Numbered from the stretch's first letter, positions 15,712 to 23,555 are shown. The stretch: DNA of 35,406 nucleotides from DATAXV01 sp036272915 (GCA_036272915.1 DATAXV010000145.1:1-35406), one strand, 5' to 3'. Notes: generated by a model from the sequence alone, not told the origin. Translations and numbers: made by a program.

Positions 15712-16911
15712 ATGCGGATAGCGGTCATCACCGAGACCTGGAGGCCGTCCGTCAACGGGGTCGTGACCCGGTTGATGGCCACCTTCGATGAGTTCCGCCG
15801 CCGGGGCCACGAGCTGCTGGTGGTCGCCCCCGCCGGCTGCGACGAGCCCATCCCCGGGGCCACCATCGTCGGCGCCCCCAGCTTCCGGGTGCCCTTCATC
15901 TACGGCGGCCACCCGCTCGGCATCCCGCTGCCCCTGCCCGGGCGCTGGCGCGCGATCGAGGCCTTCGGCCCCGACGTCATCCACGCCGTCAACCCGGTGA
16001 TGCTGGGCTGGGCCGGCATCGACTTCGCCCGGCGCCGGGCGATACCCCTGGTCTGCTCCTATCACACCCATGTCCTGCAGTACGCGCGCTACTACCACCT
16101 GGCCGTGCTCGAGCGGCCGGGCCGGCGGATCCTCCATCGCGCCCACGCCATGGCCGACCTGAACCTGGTCACCTCCCCCGCCTCGGCCGCCTACCTTCGC
16201 GGCTGGGGCCTGGACGAGGTCCGGCTCTGGCGAGGAGCGGTCGACCTCGATCGCTTCCATCCCGACCGGAGCACGGACGAGATGCGTAGCCGGCTCACCG
16301 ACGGCCACCCCGAGCGCCGGCTCATCATCCACGTCGGACGGCTGGCCAAGGAGAAGGGCATCCATCAGCTGGGCCCGCTGGCCTCCGGCGAACGTCACCT
16401 GGCGCTGGTCGGCGCGGGACCGGCGGCCGAGCGCCTCAAGGTCCAGCTGGCCGGCCACCAGGTCACCTTCGCCGGCCCCATGTACGGGCGCCAGCTGGCC
16501 TCCGCCTACGCCAGCTCCGACCTCTTCGCCTTCCCGTCGGTGACCGACACCCTGGGCCTGGCCGTGCTCGAGGCGATGGCCTCCGGCCTGCCCGTGCTGG
16601 CCGCTCGCTCCGACGCCTCGGCCAGCGTCCTCGCCGAGGCCTCCGCCGCACGCCTGGTCGACCTCGCCGACCCGGTCGCCCTGGTCGCCGCCGCCGAGGA
16701 CCTGCTCGGCGCCGGCTTCGACCCGCACGCGATCGCCACCGAGGCCAGGCAGCACACCGCCACCTGGGCCGAGGCCACCGACGATCTGCTCGGCGCCTAC
16801 CGGGAGGCGATCGCACTCTCCGGCGCCCGCCTGAGCGGGGGGCGCGGCCTGCGCGCCGCCGTCAAGGAGGAGGGTGCGCCGGATCCGGAGAGCCGGGAGC
16901 GCAGCGCCTGA
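15712..16911 (+). CDS. sqdX: Family 4 glycosyltransferase, SqdX-like (sulfoquinovosyltransferase)
   Basis: The 399-residue GT-B enzyme opens MRIAVITETWRPSVNGVVTRL. It continues with GPDVIHAVNPVMLGWAGI, CSYHTHVLQYARYY, DEMRSRLTDGHPERRL, HVGRLAKEKGI and the nucleotide-sugar motif TDTLGLAVLEAMASG. The opening, the HVVNP-like strand, SYHTH and EMRSRL...GHPE match what I know of cyanobacterial SqdX better than PimB or MgtA mannosyltransferases. SqdX transfers sulfoquinovose from its UDP form to diacylglycerol at the inner face of the membrane, the last step of sulfolipid synthesis. The SqdB gene only 0.9 kb away supports this. The TGA abuts the stop codon of the convergent DedA-type gene. An alternative is another lipid glycosyltransferase. 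Confidence 0.78.
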   Translation: MRIAVITETWRPSVNGVVTRLMATFDEFRRRGHELLVVAPAGCDEPIPGATIVGAPSFRVPFIYGGHPLGIPLPLPGRWRAIEAFGPDVIHAVNPVMLGWAGIDFARRRAIPLVCSYHTHVLQYARYYHLAVLERPGRRILHRAHAMADLNLVTSPASAAYLRGWGLDEVRLWRGAVDLDRFHPDRSTDEMRSRLTDGHPERRLIIHVGRLAKEKGIHQLGPLASGERHLALVGAGPAAERLKVQLAGHQVTFAGPMYGRQLASAYASSDLFAFPSVTDTLGLAVLEAMASGLPVLAARSDASASVLAEASAARLVDLADPVALVAAAEDLLGAGFDPHAIATEARQHTATWAEATDDLLGAYREAIALSGARLSGGRGLRAAVKEEGAPDPESRERSA

Positions 16912-17775
16912 TCAGCGGGACTCGTCGGGTGGGCGCCGCGTCTGCCGGTAGGTGATGCGGAGCAGGCGCTCGCCGGTGGTGGCACCGGTGCCCAGCCTGG
17001 TGATCAGGACGTAGACGACGCCGAGCACCCCGACCAGCACGGCGACGTCGGTGAAGCCGTCCGGCTCCCCCACCCGCAGGACCCCGAGCGCGCTGGCGGT
17101 GATGGCGCCGGCGACGGCGAGGACGATGGCGACGTCGATGGCCAGGCCGAGCAGGATCCGTCCGATCCCCGGCGGGCGCTCCGGCTCCGACCGCGACCGG
17201 CCGGGCACGAAGCGCAGGGCGACATAGCCGACGGCGACGACGCCGAGCCCGATCAGGATCTCGAGGCCGAGCGACTCGTACCGCGAGATGTAACGCTCGG
17301 CGCCGACGCCGAGGGCCATGCCCAGGAACGTCACCACCGTTACCCAGAGCGCGGAGGCGGGGAGCATCCCGGCCAGGAAGGTGCGCGGCCTCACCCCGAT
17401 CGCGCCCGAGACCAGGTTGGTGTAGGCCCGGGTGCCGGGGATCAGGCGGGCCAGGAAGACGCCGGGGACGCCGGCCGCCTGCAGCCGGACGGCCAGGGCG
17501 TCGATGAGCCGGGTCATGCCCAGGCGCCGGACGACGGCGTCGAGGGCGTGCCGGCCGAGCAGCCTCACCCAGTAGTAGCCGGTGGTGGCGCCGATCATGT
17601 CGCCCACGACCAGCACCGGCAACGCGATCCAGATCCGGACCGCGCCGGTGGCGATCAGGACGCCGCCGGCGATGAGCAGGCCGTCGGCGGGGAACATCGG
17701 CAGCGGGGCACCGCACTCCTCAATGAAGAGGACGGAGAGGATCGAGGCGAGGGCGATGAGCCCCGCGCCGGTCAT
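16912..17775 (-). CDS. DedA/VTT membrane protein fused to a C-terminal RDD-like domain
   Basis: The 287-residue protein has the DedA/VTT core. FIEECGAPLPMFPADG carries Glu20 and Asp31, and the second re-entrant motif FLARLIPGTRAY carries Arg110, Gly114 and Arg116. Helices follow. From about residue 205 a second module begins: GRILLGLAIDVAIVLAVAG, another helix, and then VYVLITRLGTGATTGERLL. This ends like an RDD domain (GxTxGERLL). Ordinary DedA proteins end near residue 200, so this is a fusion. DedA-family proteins are known to flip lipids such as undecaprenyl phosphate and phospholipids. The ATG overlaps the stop of sqdB by one base (TGATG), so the two are coupled. A role in moving sulfolipid or its acceptor is inferred from this position only. 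Confidence 0.82.
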   Translation of the reverse strand: MTGAGLIALASILSVLFIEECGAPLPMFPADGLLIAGGVLIATGAVRIWIALPVLVVGDMIGATTGYYWVRLLGRHALDAVVRRLGMTRLIDALAVRLQAAGVPGVFLARLIPGTRAYTNLVSGAIGVRPRTFLAGMLPASALWVTVVTFLGMALGVGAERYISRYESLGLEILIGLGVVAVGYVALRFVPGRSRSEPERPPGIGRILLGLAIDVAIVLAVAGAITASALGVLRVGEPDGFTDVAVLVGVLGVVYVLITRLGTGATTGERLLRITYRQTRRPPDESR

Positions 17776-18983
17776 CAGGGGCTGGAGCTGGCCCGGTCCG
17801 TGCTCAGTCCCGGCGGGCTCTGTTCTCCGGCCCCATGGCGCCAGTCGACCCGGGGGTGGATCGTCTCGGGGCGGATCTGATCACGATGCCGCTCGACCAG
17901 TTCGATCATGTCCTCGATCAGGGTCTCGCCGAGGTCGTGCGGCTCGAGACCGAGGTCGATGAGCTTCTGGTGGCGGGCCCGGTAGTAGTGCTGCTCCTGC
18001 TCGACGCGCGGGTTGGGCAGGTGCTCGATTGTGGTCTCGAGGCCGTGCTCGGCCCTCGCCGCCCGGACCCGCTCGGCCAGGCCGGCGATGCTGAACTGCT
18101 CGGTGAACTGGTTGAAGACGCGGTAGTCGCCCTTCTCCGGCGGGTTGAGCAGGGCCAGCTCGATGCAGCGGACGGTGTCCCGGATGTCGAGGAAGCCGCG
18201 GGTCTGGCCGCCGCTGCCGTAGACGGTCAGGGGCATGCCGATGGCGGCCTCGGCGCAGAACCGATTGAGCACCGTCCCCCAGATGTGGTCGTAGTCGAAG
18301 CGGGTCGCCAGCTCCGGATGTCCGGCAGTCTCCGGGATCCCGGGACCGTAGACGACCCCCTGGTTGAGGTCGGTCGCGCGCATGCCCCAGGCCCGGGTGG
18401 CGAACATGATGTTGTGGCTGTCGTGGACCTTGGACAGGTGGTAGAAGGAGCCCGGCTGCTTGGGATAGGGCAGGCGGTCCCGCCGCCCGTTGTGCTCGAT
18501 CTCGATGAACCCCTCCTCGATGTCGATGTTGGGGGTTCCGTACTCGCCCATCGTGCCGAGCTTGACCAGGTGGCACTCGGGGGCGACGTCGCGCAGCGCG
18601 AAGAGGAGGTTGAGCGTCCCGATGACGTTGTTGGCCTGCGTCTCGACGGCGTGGGCCGCGCTCATCATCGAGTAGGGCGCCGACCGCTGCTCGGCGTAGT
18701 GGACGATGCCGTCCGGCTGGCATTCCTGGATCAGCTCGGTGACCGCGCCCAGGTTGCAGAGGTCGAGCCGGACCCAGCGGACGGCCCTGCCGGTCTCCTC
18801 CGCCCAGCGGGCGACGCGGCGCTCCATGGAGGCGATCGGGACCAGGCTCTGGGTGCCACACTCGACGTCCCACTGGCGCCGGACCAGACTGTCCACCGCC
18901 ACCACCTGATGGCCTCTGGCCGACAGGTGCAGGCAGGTCGGCCAGCCCAGATATCCGTCGGCTCCGAGCACGATGGCCCTCAC
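17775..18983 (-). CDS. sqdB: UDP-sulfoquinovose synthase (SqdB/SQD1)
   Basis: The 402-residue extended SDR converts UDP-glucose and sulfite to UDP-sulfoquinovose, the head-group donor of the sulfolipid SQDG. The NAD-binding motif is GADGYLG (residues 7-13). The catalytic residues are Thr144 in KLGTMGEYGTPNIDIEEG and the Tyr181-x3-Lys185 pair in SFYHLSKVHDSHNI. These lie exactly one residue before the Arabidopsis SQD1 positions Thr145, Tyr182 and Lys186. HYAEQRSAPYSMM and ATDLNQGVVYG are also diagnostic for this enzyme. The GTG start at 18983 is preceded by GGTGAGG. The stop overlaps the start of the DedA-RDD gene by one base, and the SqdX-like gene is next. Confidence 0.95.
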   Translation of the reverse strand: MRAIVLGADGYLGWPTCLHLSARGHQVVAVDSLVRRQWDVECGTQSLVPIASMERRVARWAEETGRAVRWVRLDLCNLGAVTELIQECQPDGIVHYAEQRSAPYSMMSAAHAVETQANNVIGTLNLLFALRDVAPECHLVKLGTMGEYGTPNIDIEEGFIEIEHNGRRDRLPYPKQPGSFYHLSKVHDSHNIMFATRAWGMRATDLNQGVVYGPGIPETAGHPELATRFDYDHIWGTVLNRFCAEAAIGMPLTVYGSGGQTRGFLDIRDTVRCIELALLNPPEKGDYRVFNQFTEQFSIAGLAERVRAARAEHGLETTIEHLPNPRVEQEQHYYRARHQKLIDLGLEPHDLGETLIEDMIELVERHRDQIRPETIHPRVDWRHGAGEQSPPGLSTDRASSSP

Positions 18984-19110
18984 CGCCTCACCACGGCCCT
19001 CACGATGGGGTAAGCCTACGGGACGGAGGTTGCCGGGAGATGAACTCCACCTCCAAACGCTTCACCGGGGATGAAATCTTCACGTGGAGTGCGGTAACCT
19101 GCTGCGAGTT

Positions 19111-19156
19111 GGATGCCCGAGGGGGGGAGTACTCGGGGTAGCAGCATTGGGCATCC
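19111..19156 (+). promoter_or_regulatory. Hairpin-forming leader abutting a Shine-Dalgarno
   Basis: GGATGCCC (19111-19118) and GGGCATCC (19149-19156) are perfect 8-base arms enclosing a 30-base G-rich loop with the palindrome GAGTACTC. The 3' arm ends one base before the Shine-Dalgarno AGGAGGGG (19157-19164) of a short ORF. A weak TAACCT -10 lies at 19095-19100. TGCTGC (19100-19105) could also pair with GCAGCA (19141-19146), crossing the main stem. It does not match a riboswitch class I know; the rest of 18984-19110 shows no gene. Confidence 0.35.
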
Positions 19157-19171
19157 AGGAGGGGTAGCAAC

Positions 19172-19282
19172 ATGTCAACGAGCCGCGACGACGGTGGTGG
19201 CGCGTTACGTCACTACGACCGAACACGGCCGGGACCCGGTTCCGGCGACCGTCTGACCACCTCCCGCCCGGGGGCCTGGTGA
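19172..19282 (+). CDS. Putative 36-residue leader peptide upstream of the CHAP protein
   Basis: An ATG ORF of 36 codons has a strong Shine-Dalgarno (AGGAGGGG, 7 bases upstream). Its TGA at 19280-19282 lies inside the GGTGAGG that serves as the Shine-Dalgarno of the CHAP gene. The product is short, Arg/Gly-rich and without a domain or membrane helix. Its position suggests a regulatory leader peptide or translational coupling. The C-terminal third is Pro/Arg-rich, common in non-coding GC-rich DNA, so I am only moderately sure it is translated. Confidence 0.45.
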   Translation: MSTSRDDGGGALRHYDRTRPGPGSGDRLTTSRPGAW

Positions 19283-19292
19283 GGTGCGCGCG

Positions 19293-20303
19293 ATGAGGCG
19301 CATCGCCTCCCTTCTGGCCCTCCTGATGGGGTCCTTCGCCCTGCTGGTGGCGCTTCCGGCGACGGCCTTCGCGGCCTCCGGCGGCGATCCCACACCGACA
19401 CCGTCGGCGACGCCGACGCCGTCCCCGCTGGCGACGCCGAGCCCGGGCGCCAGCGTGAGCACGCTGACCCACGAGCTCAACCAGGACATGTCCCGGCTGA
19501 ACGCGATCGATTCCCAGCTGGAGAGCGAGCAGGCGACCCTGGCCACCGAGAACGTCAAACTGGCCAAGGACAGCAAGCGCCAGGCCGAGCTCCGGGGCGA
19601 GCTCAGCTCGCTGGCGCGGCTGGACTACCAGGAGCCGATGCTGGACATGGGCAGCGTGCTCGAGGCGCGGAACCTGGAGGAGCTGCTCGGCGACGTCTCG
19701 GAGTCCCGGCTGGTCGCCGGCCGGCAGCAGGACCTGCTGACTCAGGCGGCCACCCTGCAGCGGCAGGACCAGGCCGCCCGCGACAGCGAGACCAAGCAGC
19801 TGGACGACATGCAGGCCGAGCAGACGCAGGCCAAGACGATCGCCGCCAAGACCTCGCAGATGCGTGACAACGCCATCGCCGCCCAGGTCGCGGCGCGAGC
19901 CGCGGCGGCCGCCGCCCAGACGACGACGGCGAGCACGATCATGCCCGGCGGCGCCACACCGCCCTCCGGTGCCTGGCCGAATCGCTTCTACACCGGCGAG
20001 TGCACCTGGTGGGTGGCCGACCACGTCTACATCCCCTGGCTTGGCAACGCCATCCAGTGGTGGGCCGCCGCGCAGCCCTACTATCCCGAAGGCCAGACGC
20101 CCAAGGTCGGGGCGATCATGGTCTCCGAGGAGAGCTCCTACGGGCACGTCGCCATCGTCATCGGCGTCAGCGGCAACTCGTTCACGGTGTCAGAGATGAA
20201 CTACGACGGCTGGGACGAGGTCGACCAGCGGACGATCACGCTGGGCTCGATCCCGCTCGAGGGCTTCATCTACCCGCCGGCGCAGGACGAGCATCTGCCC
20301 TGA
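19293..20303 (+). CDS. Secreted CHAP-domain protein with coiled coil (putative peptidoglycan hydrolase)
   Basis: The 336-residue protein has a Sec signal peptide (MRRIASLLALLMGSFALLVA, cleavage after the AFA-A region near residue 27) and a Thr/Pro linker (about 33-50). A long charged coiled coil spans about 58-200. The C-terminal CHAP domain spans about 230-330, with Cys237 in GECTWWVADHV and His285 in SSYGHVAIVIGV; Glu301 or Asn303 is the third residue. CHAP enzymes act as amidases or endopeptidases on peptidoglycan, and the coiled-coil plus CHAP layout resembles PcsB-type cell-division hydrolases. I prefer the ATG at 19293 over the GTG at 19284 because GGTGAGG lies 8 bases before it. Confidence 0.88.
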   Translation: MRRIASLLALLMGSFALLVALPATAFAASGGDPTPTPSATPTPSPLATPSPGASVSTLTHELNQDMSRLNAIDSQLESEQATLATENVKLAKDSKRQAELRGELSSLARLDYQEPMLDMGSVLEARNLEELLGDVSESRLVAGRQQDLLTQAATLQRQDQAARDSETKQLDDMQAEQTQAKTIAAKTSQMRDNAIAAQVAARAAAAAAQTTTASTIMPGGATPPSGAWPNRFYTGECTWWVADHVYIPWLGNAIQWWAAAQPYYPEGQTPKVGAIMVSEESSYGHVAIVIGVSGNSFTVSEMNYDGWDEVDQRTITLGSIPLEGFIYPPAQDEHLP

Positions 20304-20307
20304 CCGC

Positions 20308-20323
20308 CTCCCCGAAAGGGGGG
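20308..20323. terminator. GNRA-capped hairpin after the CHAP gene
   Basis: CCTCCCC-GAAA-GGGGGG folds as a six-pair stem with a GAAA tetraloop, one pair being T-G. It starts five bases after the CHAP stop codon. No T tract follows, so it would be a weak or non-canonical terminator, or only an mRNA 3'-end stabiliser. Confidence 0.35.
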
Positions 20324-20342
20324 AAGGGAATATGGTGAGCCG

Positions 20343-21065
20343 GTGAGCGAGGACACAAGCCTGCGCCTGCCCTCGGGCGGTACCATGCGCGTCGCCGTGG
20401 CGCTGCCCGAGGGCCCCGGCCCCCACCCCGGCGTGGTCGTCATCCACGAGGCCTTCGGGCTGGACGCCGACATCCGGTCGATCTGCGATCGCTTCGCCCG
20501 CGAGGGCTACGCAGCGATCGCGCCGGATCTCTACTCGACCGGCTGGACGCCGCAGTGCATGGTCCGGATCTTCCGGGACATGGGCCGGGAGGGACGGACG
20601 CCGACCCGAGCCCTGCTCGAGCTCGCCCGGGACGACCTGGCGGCGATGCCGCAGGTCGACGGCGACCGGATCGCGGTCATCGGCTTCTGCTTGGGCGGCG
20701 GCTTCGCCCTGGCCATGGCCCTGGCCGGCGGGCTTCGTGCCTCCTCGATCAACTACGGTCGGGTGCCCCCCGGCACCGACCGCCTGCGCGGCGCCTGTCC
20801 GATCGTCGCCAGCTACGGGGGCAAGGACGGCTCGCTCTCCGGCGTCGCCGCCCGGCTCCGCGACAGCCTGACCGAGCTCGGGATCGCCAACGACGTCAAG
20901 GAGTATCCGGAGGCCGGGCACGGCTTCATCAACCAGGCTGACCACTGGATGGCGCGGATCATGGTCCGCTTCGGGGCCGGCTACCGCGAGGAGGAGGCCG
21001 AGGACTCCTGGAAGCGGATCCTGGCCTTCTTCGCCGAGCACGTGCGAGGCGACGCCACCGCCTGA
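20343..21065 (+). CDS. Dienelactone hydrolase family alpha/beta hydrolase
   Basis: The 240-residue protein carries the complete dienelactone hydrolase residue set. Glu36 is in VVIHEAFGL, the nucleophile Cys116 is in GFCLGGG, Asp162 is in YGGKDGS and His193 is in EAGHGFIN. The Cys nucleophile, in place of Ser, is characteristic of this family, which hydrolyses the lactone ring of dienelactones in chloroaromatic breakdown and related carboxyl esters. The start is a GTG at 20343. It stands alone between the CHAP gene and the VOC gene, so its physiological substrate is unknown. Confidence 0.92.
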   Translation: MSEDTSLRLPSGGTMRVAVALPEGPGPHPGVVVIHEAFGLDADIRSICDRFAREGYAAIAPDLYSTGWTPQCMVRIFRDMGREGRTPTRALLELARDDLAAMPQVDGDRIAVIGFCLGGGFALAMALAGGLRASSINYGRVPPGTDRLRGACPIVASYGGKDGSLSGVAARLRDSLTELGIANDVKEYPEAGHGFINQADHWMARIMVRFGAGYREEEAEDSWKRILAFFAEHVRGDATA

Positions 21066-21148
21066 GCGCTGATCCGGGGAGACGCCTCATCGGCGGGCTT
21101 TCCGAGGGCCGGGAACGTCGCCAACGCCCCCGGCCGCGTCGGAGGCGG

Positions 21149-21604
21149 TCAGGAACCGGTGACCCGGTAACCGGGCGCGCGCTCCCCGAGCTGATCCGCG
21201 TTCAGATCCTCGTCCCCGCTGCGGACGTTCCAGCGGTGGCCGAAGGGATCGACGACCCAGCCGCTCCGTCCGCCCGTCATCTCATCCGCCTCGACCGGCC
21301 GCTCCACGCGGGCACCGGCCGCGACCAGGCGGCCGACCATGGCATCGGCGTCCTCGACGTTGATGGAGAAGGAGACGGGATTCCCGCCGACCGTGAGCGG
21401 GCTCAGCACCTTCATCTGGGGCCACTCGTCGGAGAGCATGAAGCGGTTGTCCCCGATCATGAACTCGGAGTGGCCGATCCGGCCCTCGTCGTCGGTCAGG
21501 CGCACCGTGACCACGGCGCCGAACCCATCCCGGTAGAAGTCGAGCGCGGCGGCGCCGCCACGCACGCAGAGGTAGGGCACCGCTCTTCCGATCCGTCCCG
21601 TCAT
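21149..21604 (-). CDS. VOC-family (glyoxalase/PhnB-like) protein
   Basis: The 151-residue protein has paired beta-alpha-beta-beta-beta modules. AVPYLCVRGGAAALDFYRDGFGA is followed by SEFMIGDNRFMLSDE, and NPVSFSINVEDADAMVGRLVAAGARV by DPFGHRWNV. This is the PhnB/Glo_EDI_BRP-like subgroup, where possible metal ligands are His and Glu in GHSEF and the last strand. I chose the ATG at 21604 because GGGAGG lies nine bases upstream; the open frame extends further without support. Members include glyoxalases, dioxygenases and antibiotic-binding proteins, so no substrate can be given. Confidence 0.87.
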   Translation of the reverse strand: MTGRIGRAVPYLCVRGGAAALDFYRDGFGAVVTVRLTDDEGRIGHSEFMIGDNRFMLSDEWPQMKVLSPLTVGGNPVSFSINVEDADAMVGRLVAAGARVERPVEADEMTGGRSGWVVDPFGHRWNVRSGDEDLNADQLGERAPGYRVTGS

Positions 21605-21736
21605 CGCTTCGCGCCTCCCGTCTGAATCGTCCGACCGTTCACTACCAGGCCAGCGTAATCGCCTCATGGCCGGCGATATTGGACGATTGTGCCTTCGCCC
21701 ATGATTCGGCGACGACCGCAGGAACCGGGGCTGACC

Positions 21737-22194
21737 ATGGGTCGAATGGAATCCACGACACCGAGGAGCGGGGCCTCGAGGACGTGGGCCCTGATCGCGA
21801 TCTGCACCGGCTACTTCGTGGTCATCCTCGACACGACCGTGGTCAACGTGGCCCTCCTCAGCCTCGAGCGGAGCCTGGGCACCGGCGTCACCGGCGCGCA
21901 GTGGGTGGTCGACGCCTACAGCGCGGTGCTGGCCAGGCTGCTGGTCTCGGCCGGGGCTATCAGCGGCCGCTCGGAGCCCGGCCGGTCTTCGTCTCCGGCC
22001 TGCTCCTCCTCATCCTCGCCTCGGTCGCTTGCGGGCTGGCTCGGCCGTGGTCAACGCCGCCAGCTGGGCGGCGCCCTGGCGTGGCGCTGCTCGGCAGCCT
22101 GATCGCGGCCTCGCTCATCGCCGGCCTGGCCGTGGCCGCCGGCGCCTTCGCGCTCGGCGCCCTGCTCAGCCTGCGCTGGGTGCGCCAGGGGTGA
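21737..22194 (+). pseudogene. Remnant of a DHA2-family MFS drug-efflux transporter
   Basis: The 5' end is a good MFS N-terminus: TWALIAICTGYFVVILDTTVVNVAL, then GAQWVVDAYSAVLA, which is the first two helices of the 14-helix EmrB/QacA type. The frame then shifts to LGARPVFVSGLLLLILASVACG (helix 3). After that the sequence jumps to the end of such proteins, with SAVVNAAS, QLGGALAW and VALLGSLIA each in a different frame. The final helix GLAVAAGAFALGALLSLRW ends at 22194. About ten helices are missing and at least three frameshifts are present. The 3' end overlaps the end of the convergent LarA-like gene. Confidence 0.8.
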
Positions 22195-23479
22195 GCGCGG
22201 CCTCGCCGACGTAGGGGATGGTCTGCGGTCCGAGGGGGAGGACGGCGATCCGGCGGCCCTCGACGGCGAGCTCGCGCAGGCACTCGGTCACGTCCTCAAC
22301 GGGCTCGAGCCACGCCGCCCGGAGATCGTCCGGCGTGACCCCGGCGGTGTGGACGAGGACCCGCGCCCGCAGCTGGATCTGCGCCTGGACCTGGACCTGC
22401 CATTGGTCGTGGACGGCGGTCCCGGCCCGGGAGAGCCGGTCCAGGAAGTCGGCCGGCCCTCGCGCCCCGTGGAGGAGCTCGCCGTAGCGGCCGTGCGCGG
22501 GCATGCCGTCGCTGCACTCGCTGGCGGCGACGATGACGCCCCGGGACCGGACGATCTGGGCGGCGGCGCTGATGCCCTTGATCGTCTGGTAGAGGTTCTG
22601 ATCGAGCGGGTAGCCGCTGTTCGTGGTCACGACCACGTCGTAGGGCTCTCTCACCTGGACCATCGCGGTCCGCAGGGCGTGCTCGCAGCCGGCGGCGTGG
22701 CTGGCCGACGGGTCTCCCGCGAAGACGGCGGTGATGGCCTGGTCGCGGTTGAGGGTGACGTCCAGGTTGAAGGCGATCCCGGCCCTCCCCGCCACCTCAC
22801 GGATGGCGTCGTGGACGGGGTTCCCGCGGGTCACCCCCCAGCTCGCCCGGGGATCGCCGATGCGCGCCGCCGAGTGGAGCTCGAGGACGGTCTCCAGCTG
22901 GGCGAGCCCGGGAGCGACCATCTTCGGCCCGCCCGAGAACCCGGCGAAGAAGTGGGGCTCGATGAAGCCGGTGGTCAGCCGCACCGCCTGGTCGAGGAAA
23001 GCCGCCTCGAGGCGGGCGGGCGCGGTCGATCCGGGGACGCGGCCGAGGTCACGGTGCCTCGTCTCGTCGAAGGCGTCGTGCTGGACCACCGAGACCCGCG
23101 CCAGGACCTCGGCGCCGAGCATCGCCTCCAGCTCGGCCGCGGAGCAGGCGCGATGGGTGCCGGTGGCGATGAAGACGGTGATCGCGCCGGCTCCGGCCGC
23201 GTCGAGCTCGTCGAGGAGGACGGGCAGGACACGCCTGGCCGGGAAGGGACGGGTGACGTCGCAGACGCTGACCCCGACGCTGGCGCCGGTCGGGACCAGC
23301 TCGCGCAGGGGCGGTGACGAGAGCGGCCGGCGCATCGCCTCGCGCAGCACCGCCGCCTCGTCGGCGAGCCCGGGATGGAGCCTGGGCTCGAGGACTTCGG
23401 CGTCTGCGGGTACCTCGATCTCGAGGCCGCCGCGGCCGTAGGCCAGGCGCACGCGGCGCCGTTCCTCGGCGGTCCGCAT
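22166..23479 (-). CDS. LarA-like nickel-pincer racemase/epimerase (DUF2088)
   Basis: The 437-residue protein matches lactate racemase LarA. Asp74 and Arg77 are in DVTRPFP, His109 is in IATGTHRA, and His176 and Lys186 are in IEPHFFAGFSGGPKM. The Lys that carries the nickel-pincer nucleotide cofactor is thus present. The DQNLYQTIKG segment in the C-terminal part is also typical. LarA homologues racemise or epimerise 2-hydroxy acids, and many have substrates other than lactate. The cofactor-making genes larB, larC and larE are not in the window. The start is uncertain: ATG at 23479 fits the family N-terminus, while ATGs at 23521 and 23527 give short extensions. The 3' end overlaps the MFS remnant by 29 bases. 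Confidence 0.87.
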   Translation of the reverse strand: MRTAEERRRVRLAYGRGGLEIEVPADAEVLEPRLHPGLADEAAVLREAMRRPLSSPPLRELVPTGASVGVSVCDVTRPFPARRVLPVLLDELDAAGAGAITVFIATGTHRACSAAELEAMLGAEVLARVSVVQHDAFDETRHRDLGRVPGSTAPARLEAAFLDQAVRLTTGFIEPHFFAGFSGGPKMVAPGLAQLETVLELHSAARIGDPRASWGVTRGNPVHDAIREVAGRAGIAFNLDVTLNRDQAITAVFAGDPSASHAAGCEHALRTAMVQVREPYDVVVTTNSGYPLDQNLYQTIKGISAAAQIVRSRGVIVAASECSDGMPAHGRYGELLHGARGPADFLDRLSRAGTAVHDQWQVQVQAQIQLRARVLVHTAGVTPDDLRAAWLEPVEDVTECLRELAVEGRRIAVLPLGPQTIPYVGEAALTPGAPSAG

Positions 23480-23542
23480 CGCCTCGCCGCCCGTGGCCCC
23501 TCCCCCGCGACCGCAGTTCATGTCCATTTCATCCACCCCGTC

Positions 23543-23548
23543 TATGCT
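23543..23548 (+). promoter_or_regulatory. Candidate -10 box giving a leaderless transcript
   Basis: TATGCT lies exactly seven bases before the GTG at 23556, so transcription could begin at the start codon. A weak TTCATG at 23518-23523 could act as -35 with a 19-base spacer. The same -10/N7/start geometry occurs at 29816-29829. Confidence 0.4.
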
Positions 23549-23555
23549 GCAACTC

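Noticed and set aside
15502..16755. Upstream extension of the FAD oxidoreductase frame opposite the SqdX-like gene
   Set aside because: Antisense to a real glycosyltransferase; the FAD protein homology begins just after the ATG at 15501.
19060..19170. Possible c-di-AMP (ydaO-type) riboswitch before the CHAP gene
   Set aside because: The conserved GGGGTGAATC-like core and flanking elements of that class are not present; only a generic hairpin can be supported.
19386..19440. Short direct repeats (CGACGCCGACGCC-like) in the CHAP gene
   Set aside because: They encode the Thr/Pro linker after the signal peptide and are not a separate repeat or CRISPR element.
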